36,554 bases of DNA, taken from contig JAGXHL010000031.1 of the NCBI GenBank assembly GCA_024636215.1, positions 1 to 36,554 of the forward strand, written 5' to 3'. This DNA comes from Deltaproteobacteria bacterium (lineage in GTDB: Bacteria > Desulfobacterota > Desulfuromonadia > Desulfuromonadales > BM103). A program made the position numbers and the translations under genes. Positions 22,714 through 31,960 of this stretch are shown here, piece after piece; the first letter of the stretch is position 1, and each line of letters starts with the position of its first letter. Under the pieces are notes generated by a model. That model worked only from the letters and a program-made list of their open reading frames with translations. It was not told the DNA's origin and made no database searches.

Positions 22714-25700
22714 TCAGTCTTCGATCGCTTCCAGAGCACGCAAAAGAACAATATAAAGGCTGGTCGTGCTTGGCGGAGTGGCACGCAAGGTCTCTACGAG
22801 GGCAAGGTAGGCCTCGAGGCGTTGTCGTCTGGCAGACAGGAAGGCGTCGGTGTCCTGTCCTGCAGCGACCAGACTCCTGGTCAGCTTAATGGCCTGCTTG
22901 ATGAAAGCCCCGCGTAAGCTGACCAACGCGGCCCTGTCCCATTGATCATGGGGGGTGTACTCGTTCAAGCTTTCCATGACCTGGGATATTTTCAGGCGCA
23001 GGCGCATGTCACCCACAGCAGTCGTCACCTGCAGAAGGTCGGCGCCGGTCTTTTCAACGATATGCACAGCCGGCAGGAAGCCGGCCAGGTAACGGAAGCT
23101 CGCCATTTCCAAAGCCATTTCTGCGGGGAAGCCTTCATGTACGAGCAGCTTCGCAGCGCGCTTGCTAACCTGCAACTCTTCGTCAGGAAGCAGTTCGGCA
23201 AGATGCGTACGGAAGATATTCAGGCGCTGGCGATAATCTTTGACGCAAGTTGCCTCAAGACGCATCGGCAAAACTTGTTCGAATACCTGCCGACAGAGGC
23301 CGGCCAAAGTTCTTTCAAGACTTTCGAGAAGTTCATATTGGCGTTCCGAGGTCATCTTGTTGTCGGCTGCCGCAATCTGCTTACGGATGGCCTCACCATT
23401 CAAGACCTCGTCGAAAACCAGGTAGGCAGCGACCCCATTGAGTATGCTGGTGCCGGCCTCCTGAACCAAATTGTTCAAAAAGGCACAACCGGCCTGGTCG
23501 ACAATCCTGTTGGTAATCATGGTGGCGATGATTTCACGCCGCAGCGGATGGTTCTCGATCCGGGCACGGTAGCGCTGCCGGGTTTTGGCCGGGAAATACT
23601 CCTGAAGGAAACTTTGTGCAGACTCCTGATCGGGCAAAACACTCTCAAGCAGAGTCTGATAAAGATGCATCTTGCTGTAAGCGAGCAGGATTGACAGTTC
23701 CGGGCGGAAATAGCCACGGCCACGTGTGGTGAGCTCTTTACGTGAAGGCAGAAATTCACCTTTGCGATCGAGCAAACCGGTATTCACCAGTCGCTCCGAG
23801 AGAGCAATAAACGGGTCGACATCATACTGGCATCTGCGCAAATCGAGAGAAAGACACTGGCTCTGCGTATAGTTGTTGGCCAGCACCTTCAGGCAGACAT
23901 CATCCTCGACTTCCTGCAGGCGCTGGTTCCTGGTCCGTAAGGTTTTGATCACACCTGCTTCGCGCAAGGTCTGGAAAAATATTTTCAGGTTAACTTCATG
24001 GTCGGAGGTATCGACACCCGCCGAGTTGTCGATGGCGTCGGTGTTGATCATGCCGCCGCAAGCGGCATATTCAATGCGTCCGGGTTGGGTCAAGCCGAGG
24101 TTACCGCCCTCGCCGATCACCTTGGCTTTGACCTCCGTCGCGCTGACACGCACATTGTCGTTCGCTCGGTCACCGACGTCGGCATGCTTCTCCTGGGACG
24201 ACTTGATATAGGTGCCTATACCGCCATTCCACAAGAGCTCGACATCGGCGAGCAACAGCCGTCGGATCAATTCATCCCCTTCCATGGTTGCATAACGGAC
24301 ACCCAGCAATTTCCTGATTTCCGGTGAAAGAGGAATCTCCTTGGAGGCCCGCTCCCAGACCCCGCCCCCCTCTGAGATCAGCTCGGCCTTGTAATCGGCC
24401 CAGGTCGAACGTGGCAGATCATAGAGCCTCTTGCGCTCCTGCCAGGATTTATCCGGATCGGGGTCAGGATCGATGAAGATGTGGATATGGTTGAATGCCG
24501 CTAGCAGACGGGTCTTTTTCGACAAAAGCATGCCATTGCCGAAGACATCGCCGCTCATATCACCGATACCGACCACGGTGAACTCTTCATTCTGGATATC
24601 CTTGCCGAGCTCACGAAAATGTCGCTTCACGCACTCCCAGGCTCCACGCGCCGTTATGCCGAGCTTTTTATGGTCATAACCGACCGAACCGCCGCTGGCA
24701 AAAGCATCCCCCAGCCAGAAGTTGTAGTCGAGACTGACGCTGTTGGCCGTATCGGGAAGGTGGGCCGTGCCTTTGTCTGCAGCGACCACAAGGTAGGGGT
24801 CTTCATCGTCGTAGACCACCAGATCGGCCGGTCCTACGATCTCTCCTGCGATCCGGTTATCAACCAGATCCAGCAGGCCGCGCATCAAGGTGATATACGC
24901 CTGACGTGAGAGTCTGGCCCCTTCTTCACGGGTGGTAAATGGTGTCTTGACGATAAAGCCGCCTTTAGAGCCGACCGGAACGATCAAAGCATTCTTGGTC
25001 ATCTGGGTTTTCATCAGGCCAAGGACTTCGGTGCGGAAATCGTCCGGGCGATCAGACCAGCGGATACCGCCACGTGCGACCTTGCCACCACGCAGATGAA
25101 CACCTTCCATGGTTGCGGAATGCACGTAGGTGTCGTACATCGGGCGTGGAAACGGCATATCGATTACACCGATGGCGCTGATCTTGAAGGAAAGGAAGTA
25201 ATCCGGGCCACCACGCCTCAAAAAGAAATTGGTTCGCACAGTGGAATCGATCAGATTGAACAGGCTGCGCAAAATACGATCTTCGTTGATGTCCCGGATC
25301 CGGTCCAGCGCCTGCGACAGCTCCATACGAATCGGCATGAGCGCTTCCTCTTCCCGCCGCATGGGATCCGACCAATCGGGGTTCGGCTGAAACCGCGCCT
25401 CAAAGTAACGATAGATGAGCAGGGCTGCCTGCGGGTTGTTAATCAGGGCAAAGGCAACTCGACGCTTGGTAAACGGATTGCCCAGCTGAAAGTAGTAGTT
25501 GCGATAGGCCCTGAAAACATCAATTTCCTGCCAGTCAAGACCGGTCAAAATCATGAGTCGATTCAGATAATCGTCCTCAACGGTGCCGTTGCGCAACCCG
25601 GCAAGAATTTCCAGCAGATTGTCGCGTTGAGCAGACAGCGACAGAGAATCAGGGGCACTGCTGCGAACGGCAAAACTTTTAATGTAAATGGTACGGCCGT

Positions 25701-27465
25701 CAACTTCGAGGAAGAAGTCGACTTCGTCCACTACGGCCAGACCAAGGTTCTCCAAAAAAGGCATCAGCTCGTTGAGATAACTTTCCCTGAGGCTGTAAAA
25801 TTGCAGACGATAAAACTCCTGGCGTTCCTGGAATGGGCCCCAGAGGTCAAAGCCATCCTCTCCGGTTGCCAAAAGTTGCTCGATGGCTCGCACATCCCTG
25901 ATCGCAAAACGTGGGTGAATCAGGTCTTTATAGTCGTTCGGGAAAGAGTTCGCGTAACGGTTCCAGAGATTTGTGCCGGATTGCCCTTCTGCCCCACGCT
26001 GGAGCAGCCGACGCAATTTTTCTTGCCAGGGGCGCGCCAGGTCTGTAAGCACTTTTTGCAGGGCGTCAACATCAATCCTGATCTGGTCTTCCTGTGGGAC
26101 GACGCGAAAATGCAGACTGACATATTCCGAATAAAAATGAACTTCACGTGAGGAAATGTATAGAGCAGAGAGAAAGCGGCTCAAGTATGACTCCATACGT
26201 CGCACCGCATCACGCGTGTAATAATCCCGTGGCATGATAACCAGAAGAATGAAGCCGCGCAGGCTGAGACTGCGGGTGACCACCAGCTTGACCGATTGCT
26301 CTCTTTGCAGGCTGACAAAGGATTGCACCAGGCGGTCGAGGGCCTGATCGCTCAGAAAAAACATTTCGACTTTGGGGAAGGTGTTGAAGATCTCTACGAC
26401 CTTGCGGTAATCGTAACTCCCGCTCAAAACATGCTGACGGGTTAAGGCCGCAAGCAGCTTCGCCTTCAATGGCGGCACGTTGCTGGCCAACTCATTGACG
26501 CTGTTTTGCGAAAACAGGCCAACGAAAACATGCTCGATCCTGCTCTCTGACTTGCCGCACTCCCTGAAGCCAAGGTAGATCAGATTGTCCTGCTGATAGA
26601 GCGGGCTGACCTCCTCAAGGACTTCAACGACCAGCGGGTTCTTGCGCACCAGAATCTTTTTCGCCCGTTTGGTGAATTCCGGAGACTTCCTGGAGCCTTT
26701 AACCTGGGCAAGCAGAGTGTCCGGCAACCAGCCCAAAGGTGACTCAGTCAATCGGAACCTGGTGGACTCATCATTCAGGTTGAGGACTTCAACCGAGGCA
26801 TAACCAAAACAGATAAAGTTACCGCTCTGCAGCCAGGCGGTGAAATCTTTCTGCTCCTGGCTCTCATCCATCAGGGCCAGCTTCTGCAGACTCTGATTCA
26901 GCTCTTTGCGCTGTCGTCCCACAGTCTGGGCAATCTGAAACACGCGACGAATATCTGCCTCGATAGACGTCGTGTCGAGATCACGAGCCCCCTCAAACTG
27001 GACGATCATGAAGGATTCCAGCTGACCATCAACCTGATCGCCAATATCGATGAGGACCCCGTCCTTACGATTGATATTCAGGATCGGGTGGGAAATAATC
27101 GTCGCCCGCTGGGGCAGAGGCTGCAGGATGGTTTTTAACGAATCGACCAGGTAAGGAACGTCCGGGGCGTTGAGGAGCAGAAATGACGAACCGGAGTTGG
27201 CCGGCATAAAGTAGTTGACCTTGAGGTCCCCATCGCGCTGCCTGAGAAAATCGAGAAACACCTGAAGCCACTCCAGCAATTCAGGGCCAGAGCGTTTGAG
27301 CAAGGCCTGGGAATGGCTGTAGACCAGCAGAGCATCGGCCAGGGCTAACAGGATCTCGGCATCTTGTCGGGAGGGATGGGCCTTCAGAACACTCTTCAGG
27401 TCTGCAATTCTGGCATGGTGTGCCTTACCGAAATTTTTACCGTGTTCTTCTATAATAAGTTCCAT
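22714..27465 (-). CDS. Large NAD-specific glutamate dehydrogenase
   Basis: A 1583-residue enzyme of the 180-kDa class of glutamate dehydrogenases, which interconverts glutamate and 2-oxoglutarate plus ammonia. A long N-terminal region (about 1-750) with ACT-like regulatory segments precedes the catalytic domain. The latter has VARGGIRWSDRPDDFRTEVLGL and GSKGGFIVK near 790-840, the Lys-containing substrate site, and an NAD-binding region with GIGDMSGDVFGNGML. The C-terminal 400 residues are helical. The ATG at 27465 has GAGG 7 nt upstream and is preferred over the longer frame beginning at 27540. It has no functional link to the flanking genes that I can see. Confidence 0.92.
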   Translation of the reverse strand: MELIIEEHGKNFGKAHHARIADLKSVLKAHPSRQDAEILLALADALLVYSHSQALLKRSGPELLEWLQVFLDFLRQRDGDLKVNYFMPANSGSSFLLLNAPDVPYLVDSLKTILQPLPQRATIISHPILNINRKDGVLIDIGDQVDGQLESFMIVQFEGARDLDTTSIEADIRRVFQIAQTVGRQRKELNQSLQKLALMDESQEQKDFTAWLQSGNFICFGYASVEVLNLNDESTRFRLTESPLGWLPDTLLAQVKGSRKSPEFTKRAKKILVRKNPLVVEVLEEVSPLYQQDNLIYLGFRECGKSESRIEHVFVGLFSQNSVNELASNVPPLKAKLLAALTRQHVLSGSYDYRKVVEIFNTFPKVEMFFLSDQALDRLVQSFVSLQREQSVKLVVTRSLSLRGFILLVIMPRDYYTRDAVRRMESYLSRFLSALYISSREVHFYSEYVSLHFRVVPQEDQIRIDVDALQKVLTDLARPWQEKLRRLLQRGAEGQSGTNLWNRYANSFPNDYKDLIHPRFAIRDVRAIEQLLATGEDGFDLWGPFQERQEFYRLQFYSLRESYLNELMPFLENLGLAVVDEVDFFLEVDGRTIYIKSFAVRSSAPDSLSLSAQRDNLLEILAGLRNGTVEDDYLNRLMILTGLDWQEIDVFRAYRNYYFQLGNPFTKRRVAFALINNPQAALLIYRYFEARFQPNPDWSDPMRREEEALMPIRMELSQALDRIRDINEDRILRSLFNLIDSTVRTNFFLRRGGPDYFLSFKISAIGVIDMPFPRPMYDTYVHSATMEGVHLRGGKVARGGIRWSDRPDDFRTEVLGLMKTQMTKNALIVPVGSKGGFIVKTPFTTREEGARLSRQAYITLMRGLLDLVDNRIAGEIVGPADLVVYDDEDPYLVVAADKGTAHLPDTANSVSLDYNFWLGDAFASGGSVGYDHKKLGITARGAWECVKRHFRELGKDIQNEEFTVVGIGDMSGDVFGNGMLLSKKTRLLAAFNHIHIFIDPDPDPDKSWQERKRLYDLPRSTWADYKAELISEGGGVWERASKEIPLSPEIRKLLGVRYATMEGDELIRRLLLADVELLWNGGIGTYIKSSQEKHADVGDRANDNVRVSATEVKAKVIGEGGNLGLTQPGRIEYAACGGMINTDAIDNSAGVDTSDHEVNLKIFFQTLREAGVIKTLRTRNQRLQEVEDDVCLKVLANNYTQSQCLSLDLRRCQYDVDPFIALSERLVNTGLLDRKGEFLPSRKELTTRGRGYFRPELSILLAYSKMHLYQTLLESVLPDQESAQSFLQEYFPAKTRQRYRARIENHPLRREIIATMITNRIVDQAGCAFLNNLVQEAGTSILNGVAAYLVFDEVLNGEAIRKQIAAADNKMTSERQYELLESLERTLAGLCRQVFEQVLPMRLEATCVKDYRQRLNIFRTHLAELLPDEELQVSKRAAKLLVHEGFPAEMALEMASFRYLAGFLPAVHIVEKTGADLLQVTTAVGDMRLRLKISQVMESLNEYTPHDQWDRAALVSLRGAFIKQAIKLTRSLVAAGQDTDAFLSARRQRLEAYLALVETLRATPPSTTSLYIVLLRALEAIED

Positions 27466-27586
27466 CGACAACCTCTCAAGATGTTCAAGCGGTGGTAAAA
27501 CAAGCAGCATGGGAACTGATCGTTCCGCATCCGGACACATCGTACAAGTCTAGGAGAAGAGGGAAACTTTTCAACTCCTCTGTGTC

Positions 27587-27609
27587 GAAAAAATCCGCAA
27601 ACTCCGGAT
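27587..27609 (-). terminator. Intrinsic terminator after the PpiC gene
   Basis: On the minus strand, a five-bp stem ATCCG/CGGAT with a 7-nt loop is followed by six Ts (27587-27592). It lies 29 bp past the PpiC stop and separates it from the glutamate dehydrogenase gene. Confidence 0.6.
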
Positions 27610-27637
27610 GAACGCAGTGTAGTTTTCGATCTGAAAA

Positions 27638-28519
27638 CTAATTATCAGGGAAAATGATTTCTGCGCCCTGACGCAGGCTGGCGACCCACTCCTCGATAAG
27701 CCTGGAGCTTTTGGCCTGCTTCAGAAAAGCAACAATCTTGTCGCGAGCTTCCTCGAGCGTCGGTGGAGCAGGGATTTCACGTGCGGTGATCTTGATCAAA
27801 TGATAACCGTAAGGGGTCCGGACCGGTTCACCAACCTCATTGACCACCTGGCTGAAGGCCGCGTCAGCGAAACTCGGATCGACATCTTCTCGACGGATAA
27901 AACCCAGCTCTCCCCCGCCCGGTGCGCTGGCACAGATAGAATGTGCCTTGGCGGTCTCGGCAAAATCACCCTGGCTTGCCTTGATTTTGACCATGTTGGC
28001 TTGTTCGAGGGATTTTTCAGGATGCTCAGGGTCCACCGGCAGCAGGATATGGCTGGCACGCACCCGCTCGTGGCCTCGTAATTGATCAGGATGCGCAAAG
28101 AAGAAGTCTTTGATCTCATCTTCACCCGGCTCTTCGATCTCCCGGCATTTTTGCACCGACATCTGCTCCACGGTCACATCCTTACGCACCATCCTCAAAA
28201 AGGTGACTTCATCCATACCTCGCTCAGCCAGACGCTTCCAGAAATCAGCCGGGTTGCCCATCATACGTAAAATTCTCGCAGACTCCTCTTCGACAGAGTC
28301 ATCACCTGCGATGATGCCTTGAGCCAGCGCGGCTTGAAAAATCAGCTCCCGAGCAATCAGGCGTTCCAGAGCCATGGCGCGCAGCTCCTGGTGGGATTCG
28401 GGCGGAACCTCGTCCAGGGTGGCGTGAAAGTGTTCCCGGGCAAGACTCTGCATCGCCGCGTTGAGGGCTTTTCCATCTATAGGTGAGCCGTTGACAGTCG
28501 CGATCTGCTGGTCCATCAT
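27638..28519 (-). CDS. PpiC/parvulin-type peptidyl-prolyl isomerase
   Basis: A 293-residue folding catalyst. The N-terminal part (about 1-150) is helical and SurA/trigger-factor-like, with RLIARELIFQAAL. The parvulin domain (about 155-260) shows RASHILLPVD, APGGGELGFIRREDVDP and TPYGYHLIKI, the usual active-site segments. There is no signal peptide, so it may act in the cytoplasm or at the ribosome, unlike SurA. AAGGAGATAG precedes ATGs at 28519 and 28516; the second has better spacing. The downstream terminator suggests it is the last gene of its unit. Der lies upstream. Confidence 0.88.
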   Translation of the reverse strand: MMDQQIATVNGSPIDGKALNAAMQSLAREHFHATLDEVPPESHQELRAMALERLIARELIFQAALAQGIIAGDDSVEEESARILRMMGNPADFWKRLAERGMDEVTFLRMVRKDVTVEQMSVQKCREIEEPGEDEIKDFFFAHPDQLRGHERVRASHILLPVDPEHPEKSLEQANMVKIKASQGDFAETAKAHSICASAPGGGELGFIRREDVDPSFADAAFSQVVNEVGEPVRTPYGYHLIKITAREIPAPPTLEEARDKIVAFLKQAKSSRLIEEWVASLRQGAEIIFPDN

Positions 28520-28646
28520 CTATCTCCTTGGTGGCTGTCTGGCAAAAAGGTCGAAGCGAAAACCCAGAAGTTTGAAAAACCCAGAAGTTTGAAAACAGAT
28601 TTTAGCTCGTTTGCAGCCATCATCTAATCTCAGGTTTATTTTTTTT

Positions 28647-28737
28647 CGCGTCCCGCGTCCAGTCCCCAGCCTCCAGTCCCCAGTCCCCAGCCTCTAGTCC
28701 CCAGCCTCCAGTCCCCAGCCTCCAGTCCCCAGCCCCC
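28647..28737. repeat. Thirteen-unit heptamer array after der
   Basis: Thirteen exact 7-mers: CGCGTCC twice, then alternating AGTCCCC and AGCCTCC (with one AGCCTCT) and a final AGCCCCC. It ends 4 nt from the der stop codon. On the der mRNA strand it is G-rich (runs of GGGG every 7 or 14 nt), so quadruplex folding is conceivable. The words match those between panB and panC and those at 33536-33584. Confidence 0.95.
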
Positions 28738-28741
28738 GCCC

Positions 28742-30058
28742 TTAAGACCGCTGCCTGTCCTCAAACTTCAAGCGGATCGGACAGGCGACAAAGCCGAAGG
28801 CCTGGCGGATGCAGTTCATCAGGTAGCGTTCGTAGGAGAAGTGTACCCCTTCCGCCTTGTTGACGAAAACCAGGAAAGTCGGCGGACGAACAGCGGTCTG
28901 GGTCATGTAAAAGAATTTCAGGCGCTGGCCGCGATACATCGGCGGCTGATGGTTGTACTCGGCGTCTTTGAGAACTTTATTCAGGTCGGAGGTTGATACC
29001 TTGCGGTTGAACTCGTCATTGACCATCTCGACATCGGCCATGATCTTGTTGATGCGTTGCCCGGTCAGCGCGGAGACAAAATGGATCGGGCTGTCGGGTA
29101 AAAAACGGAAGGCGGCGCGCACATCTTTGGTGTACTCGCCCATGGTGCGGTTATCTTTCTTGAGCAGGTCCCACTTGTTGACGATGATGATGATCGCGCG
29201 GCCGCGCTCATGGGCATAGCCGGCGATAGTCAGATCCTGGTCGGTGATGCCCTCTTCCGCATCGACCACGATCAGGGCGATATGGCAGCGGTCCAGCGCC
29301 TTGAGAGCCTGAATCACCGAGTATTTTTCCAGTTTTTGCGAGACCCGGCCCTTACGCCGGATGCCGGCCGTATCGATCAGTACATAGCGGCGCTGGTTAT
29401 AGGCAAAGACCGTATCGACACTGTCACGGGTGGTTCCCGCCGTCGGGTTGGCAACCACCCTTTCGTAACCGAGCAGACGATTGACCAGGGACGATTTGCC
29501 GACGTTCGGCCGACCGACGATCGCCATGCGGGTCTCAGTCTCCTCCTCATCGCTCTCCTGCTGATCCGGCAGCAGTGCAAGCAGTTCATCCACCAGGTCT
29601 GCCGTGCCGATGCGGTGTTCCGCAGCGATCGGGTAAATCGCGTCGACGCCCAGGGCGTAGAACTCACCGAGGTGAGCCTCCTGGGCGGGACCATCCATTT
29701 TGTTGACCACAAAGAGGACAGGCTTGTCCACCTGGCGCAGCATCTGGGCAACCTCTTCATCGGCCGGGTTCAAGCCCTCACGACCATCCATCAGGAAGAT
29801 GATGATGTCGGCCTCTTCCATGGCCAACTGCGACTGTTCACGCATCTGCGCCAGCAGACGCTCGCTGCTGACCGGTTCAAAACCACCGGTGTCGATCAGG
29901 GTAAAACGTTTCGCAAAGCGATTCACGTCCGCATAATTGCGATCACGGGTCACCCCCGGGAAATCCTCGACAATCGCCTGACGCCTGCCGATAATCCGGT
30001 TAAAAAGAGTCGATTTGCCCACATTGGGACGACCGACGATAGCAACTAGGGCACTCAT
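28742..30058 (-). CDS. der: Ribosome-assembly GTPase Der (EngA)
   Basis: A 438-residue GTPase with two G domains and a C-terminal KH-like domain, essential for 50S subunit assembly. First domain: [13 protein letters not shown] (about 8), DTGG (about 58) and NKMD (about 118). Second: [13 protein letters not shown] (about 184), DTAG (about 230) and NKWD (about 300). The tail (VACPIRLKF region) is the KH-like domain. Length is standard. The GAGG ribosome site sits at the edge of the repeat element at 30069-30306, 7 nt before the ATG, so the element has not removed it. Confidence 0.97.
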   Translation of the reverse strand: MSALVAIVGRPNVGKSTLFNRIIGRRQAIVEDFPGVTRDRNYADVNRFAKRFTLIDTGGFEPVSSERLLAQMREQSQLAMEEADIIIFLMDGREGLNPADEEVAQMLRQVDKPVLFVVNKMDGPAQEAHLGEFYALGVDAIYPIAAEHRIGTADLVDELLALLPDQQESDEEETETRMAIVGRPNVGKSSLVNRLLGYERVVANPTAGTTRDSVDTVFAYNQRRYVLIDTAGIRRKGRVSQKLEKYSVIQALKALDRCHIALIVVDAEEGITDQDLTIAGYAHERGRAIIIIVNKWDLLKKDNRTMGEYTKDVRAAFRFLPDSPIHFVSALTGQRINKIMADVEMVNDEFNRKVSTSDLNKVLKDAEYNHQPPMYRGQRLKFFYMTQTAVRPPTFLVFVNKAEGVHFSYERYLMNCIRQAFGFVACPIRLKFEDRQRS

Positions 30059-30068
30059 TTAGGACCTC

Positions 30069-30306
30069 GTGGCGCGTGGCGCGTGGCGCGGAAAAACAAT
30101 TAAAATCAGCTAAAAGATCGGCAAGCTAAGACCATTACTGTCAAATTAACATAACGCAGAAGTAACAGTTCAGTGACTTTTCTGACCGGGGATTCTGGCT
30201 CCAGTCTGGCTCCAGTCTGGCTCCAGTGGTGAGTGCGTTGCCAACGTTGGCCCGGCATGTTGTCCGCGACCCAATTTCCCGCCACGCGCCACGCGCCACG
30301 CGCTCC
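30069..30306. repeat. Hairpin-bounded element between der and the epimerase
   Basis: The left arm is three GTGGCGC units (30069-30089). The right arm (30279-30306) is the inverted form, GCGCCAC twice with flanking copies. They pair for about 21 bp across a 190-nt centre. The element fills the whole gap, from 10 nt before the der ATG to 4 nt after the epimerase stop. The centre holds three perfect 11-bp repeats of CTGGCTCCAGT (30195-30227). Its arms equal those of the phosphatase insertion, but the centres are unrelated. Confidence 0.85.
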
Positions 30307-30310
30307 CGGC

Positions 30311-31363
30311 TTACAAATAGTAAGCCCCATACCATTCAACAAACCGCCCCACTCCTGCTTCGATCGAAGTGGCAGGACGGAAACCAACAGCATCGCCCAG
30401 GGCATCAACATCCGCCCAGGTGGCAGGCACATCGCCGGGCTGAATCGGCATGAAATTCTTGATCGCTTCTCTACCCAACGCCTTTTCCAGGGTTTCGATC
30501 AGGTGCATCAACTCTACCGGGTTATTGTTGCCGATATTGAACACCCGGTAGGGCGCAGCGCTGGTTCCCGGATCGGGCTGATCCCCCGACCAGGCAGGGT
30601 TCGGTTGCGCCGGTTGGTCGGTCACACGCACGACACCCTCAACGATATCGTCAATGTAGGTGAAATCACGTTTCATGCGGCCGTGATTGAACACATCGAT
30701 CGGTTTACCGGCCAGGATCGCTTTGGTAAAAAGGAAAAGGGCCATATCAGGGCGGCCCCAGGGACCGTACACGGTAAAGAAGCGCAGCCCGGTGCAAGGC
30801 AGATCATAGAGGTGCGCATAGGTATGCGCCATCAGCTCGTTGGCCTTTTTACTGGCCGCGTACAGCGACAAGGGATGATCGACGTTGTCGTGCACCGAGA
30901 ATGGCATGCTGGTGTTGGCGCCGTAAACCGAAGACGAAGACGCATAGACCAGGTGTCCCACCTGCTGATGACGACACCCCTCCAGAACATTCATGAAACC
31001 AACCAGGTTGGCATCGACATAAGCATGCGGATTGGTCAGCGAATAGCGCACCCCGGCCTGGGCGGCGAGGTTGACCACCGCATCAAAGGTATGATCCGCA
31101 AAAAGCTTCTCCATCACAGCACGATCAGCAAGGTTACATTTTACAAAAGTAAAATCATCCTTTTCTTCCAGCCTCTTGAGACGGTTTTCCTTAAGTGATA
31201 CTTCATAGTAATCATTGAGGTTGTCGAGTCCGATGACAGTATCACCGCGATCGAGCAGACGATGGCAGAGATGAGAGCCGATGAAGCCGGCCGCGCCGGT
31301 CACCAAAACCCGTTTCGGGTTTTGGGAGTTCTGAGTGCTGAGCGATGAGCGATGAGTGGACAT
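30311..31363 (-). CDS. NAD-dependent epimerase, UDP-glucuronate 4-epimerase type
   Basis: A 350-residue short-chain (extended SDR) sugar-nucleotide epimerase. [13 protein letters not shown] is the NAD motif; the catalytic SSSSVYG (Ser) and YAASKKA (Tyr, Lys) follow. The [13 protein letters not shown] and PWGRPDMA segments resemble UDP-glucuronate 4-epimerases, which make UDP-galacturonate for surface glycans; UDP-glucose 4-epimerase is less likely. Residues 2-16 are odd: they are translated from the heptamer array (31327-31360) and do not belong to the fold. The ATG directly follows the stop of the broken four-helix-bundle gene (TAGATG), with AAGGA 8 nt upstream lying in that gene. Confidence 0.9.
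   Translation of the reverse strand: MSTHRSSLSTQNSQNPKRVLVTGAAGFIGSHLCHRLLDRGDTVIGLDNLNDYYEVSLKENRLKRLEEKDDFTFVKCNLADRAVMEKLFADHTFDAVVNLAAQAGVRYSLTNPHAYVDANLVGFMNVLEGCRHQQVGHLVYASSSSVYGANTSMPFSVHDNVDHPLSLYAASKKANELMAHTYAHLYDLPCTGLRFFTVYGPWGRPDMALFLFTKAILAGKPIDVFNHGRMKRDFTYIDDIVEGVVRVTDQPAQPNPAWSGDQPDPGTSAAPYRVFNIGNNNPVELMHLIETLEKALGREAIKNFMPIQPGDVPATWADVDALGDAVGFRPATSIEAGVGRFVEWYGAYYL
31327..31356. repeat. Inverted 30-bp arm, inner end of the epimerase gene
   Basis: Thirty bases made of heptamers (on the minus strand, two TCATCGC, then TCAGCAC and TCAGAAC). They are a perfect inverted copy of 31884-31913 and 31923-31952. They lie within the first codons of the epimerase gene, on the 3' side of the broken four-helix-bundle gene. 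Confidence 0.95.
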
Positions 31364-31738
31364 CTATTGATCCTTTCGTTTTTTGACGGCAGCTCTCAAG
31401 CCACCAACAATGCGACCAACTTCGACAGCTTTCTCTTGCAGACGTTCAAAGCGGGCACGGTCTATATAACCTACATCCAGCGCCACAAAAAGTTGCGAAC
31501 GAACTTCAGCACAGGAAGCTTTCGAAATCAACAAATATTGATGATATTCCGCAGGGCTGAAACGCTCAAAGCCTTCTGCGATATTCGACATAACAGAAAC
31601 CGCCGCGCGCCTGATCTAATCCCTGAGGCCGAAATCTTTCGCAAACGCACCGCTACCAGAAACCTGATAAATCTCTTTAACAAGAACGCGAGCCTTCTGC
31701 CAAGCGATCAAGTCCTCAAACTTCTCCACTTTCGCCAT
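31364..31738 (-). pseudogene. Four-helix-bundle protein gene 2, amber-interrupted
   Basis: Read from the ATG at 31738 (GGAGGGGATT upstream) the frame gives [19 protein letters not shown], then GLRD, then TAG at 31618-31616. After the TAG the same frame continues IRRAAVSVMSNIAEGFERF and runs to the TAG at 31366-31364. Relatives (and copy 1) have Q at that spot (RDQ), so a single C-to-T change of CAG to TAG split the gene. An internal ATG at 31591 could give only the C-terminal half. Together the two halves equal a complete 124-codon family member related to the gene at 15981, with a matching ribosome-site leader. A sequencing error or readthrough are the alternatives. Confidence 0.9.
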
Positions 31739-31762
31739 AATCCCCTCCATAAAATCACATCA

Positions 31763-31960
31763 ACATTCAACTCACCACTCACCCCTCAGAACTAAGCTCC
31801 CCCTCATCACTCAATCACTCACCCCTCAGAACTAAGCTCCCCCCTCATCGCTCATCGCTCAGCCCTCAGAACTAAGCTCCCCCCTCATCGCTCATCGCTC
31901 AGCACTCAGAACTAAGCTCCCCCTCATCGCTCATCGCTCAGCACTCAGAACTAAGCTCCT
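31763..31960. repeat. Five-copy 40-bp array built from heptamers
   Basis: The word ACTAAGCTCC recurs at 31791, 31831, 31871, 31911 and 31950, giving a 40-bp period (last interval 39). Inside each unit are TCATCGC, TCAGCAC and TCAGAAC type heptamers. Copies 4 and 5 carry the perfect 30-bp inverted match to 31327-31356. The last copy runs into the 3' end of the phosphohexomutase gene, whose stop codon at 31931 lies inside the array. Confidence 0.95.

Noticed and set aside
31616..31618. TAG as pyrrolysine codon
   Set aside because: The related copy has CAG, other genes here end with TAG, and no pyl genes or insertion context are in view; a nonsense mutation is simpler.
31763..31960. CRISPR-like array with 40-bp period
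   Set aside because: Units are contiguous with no unique spacers, are made of 7-bp words, and no cas genes are present.
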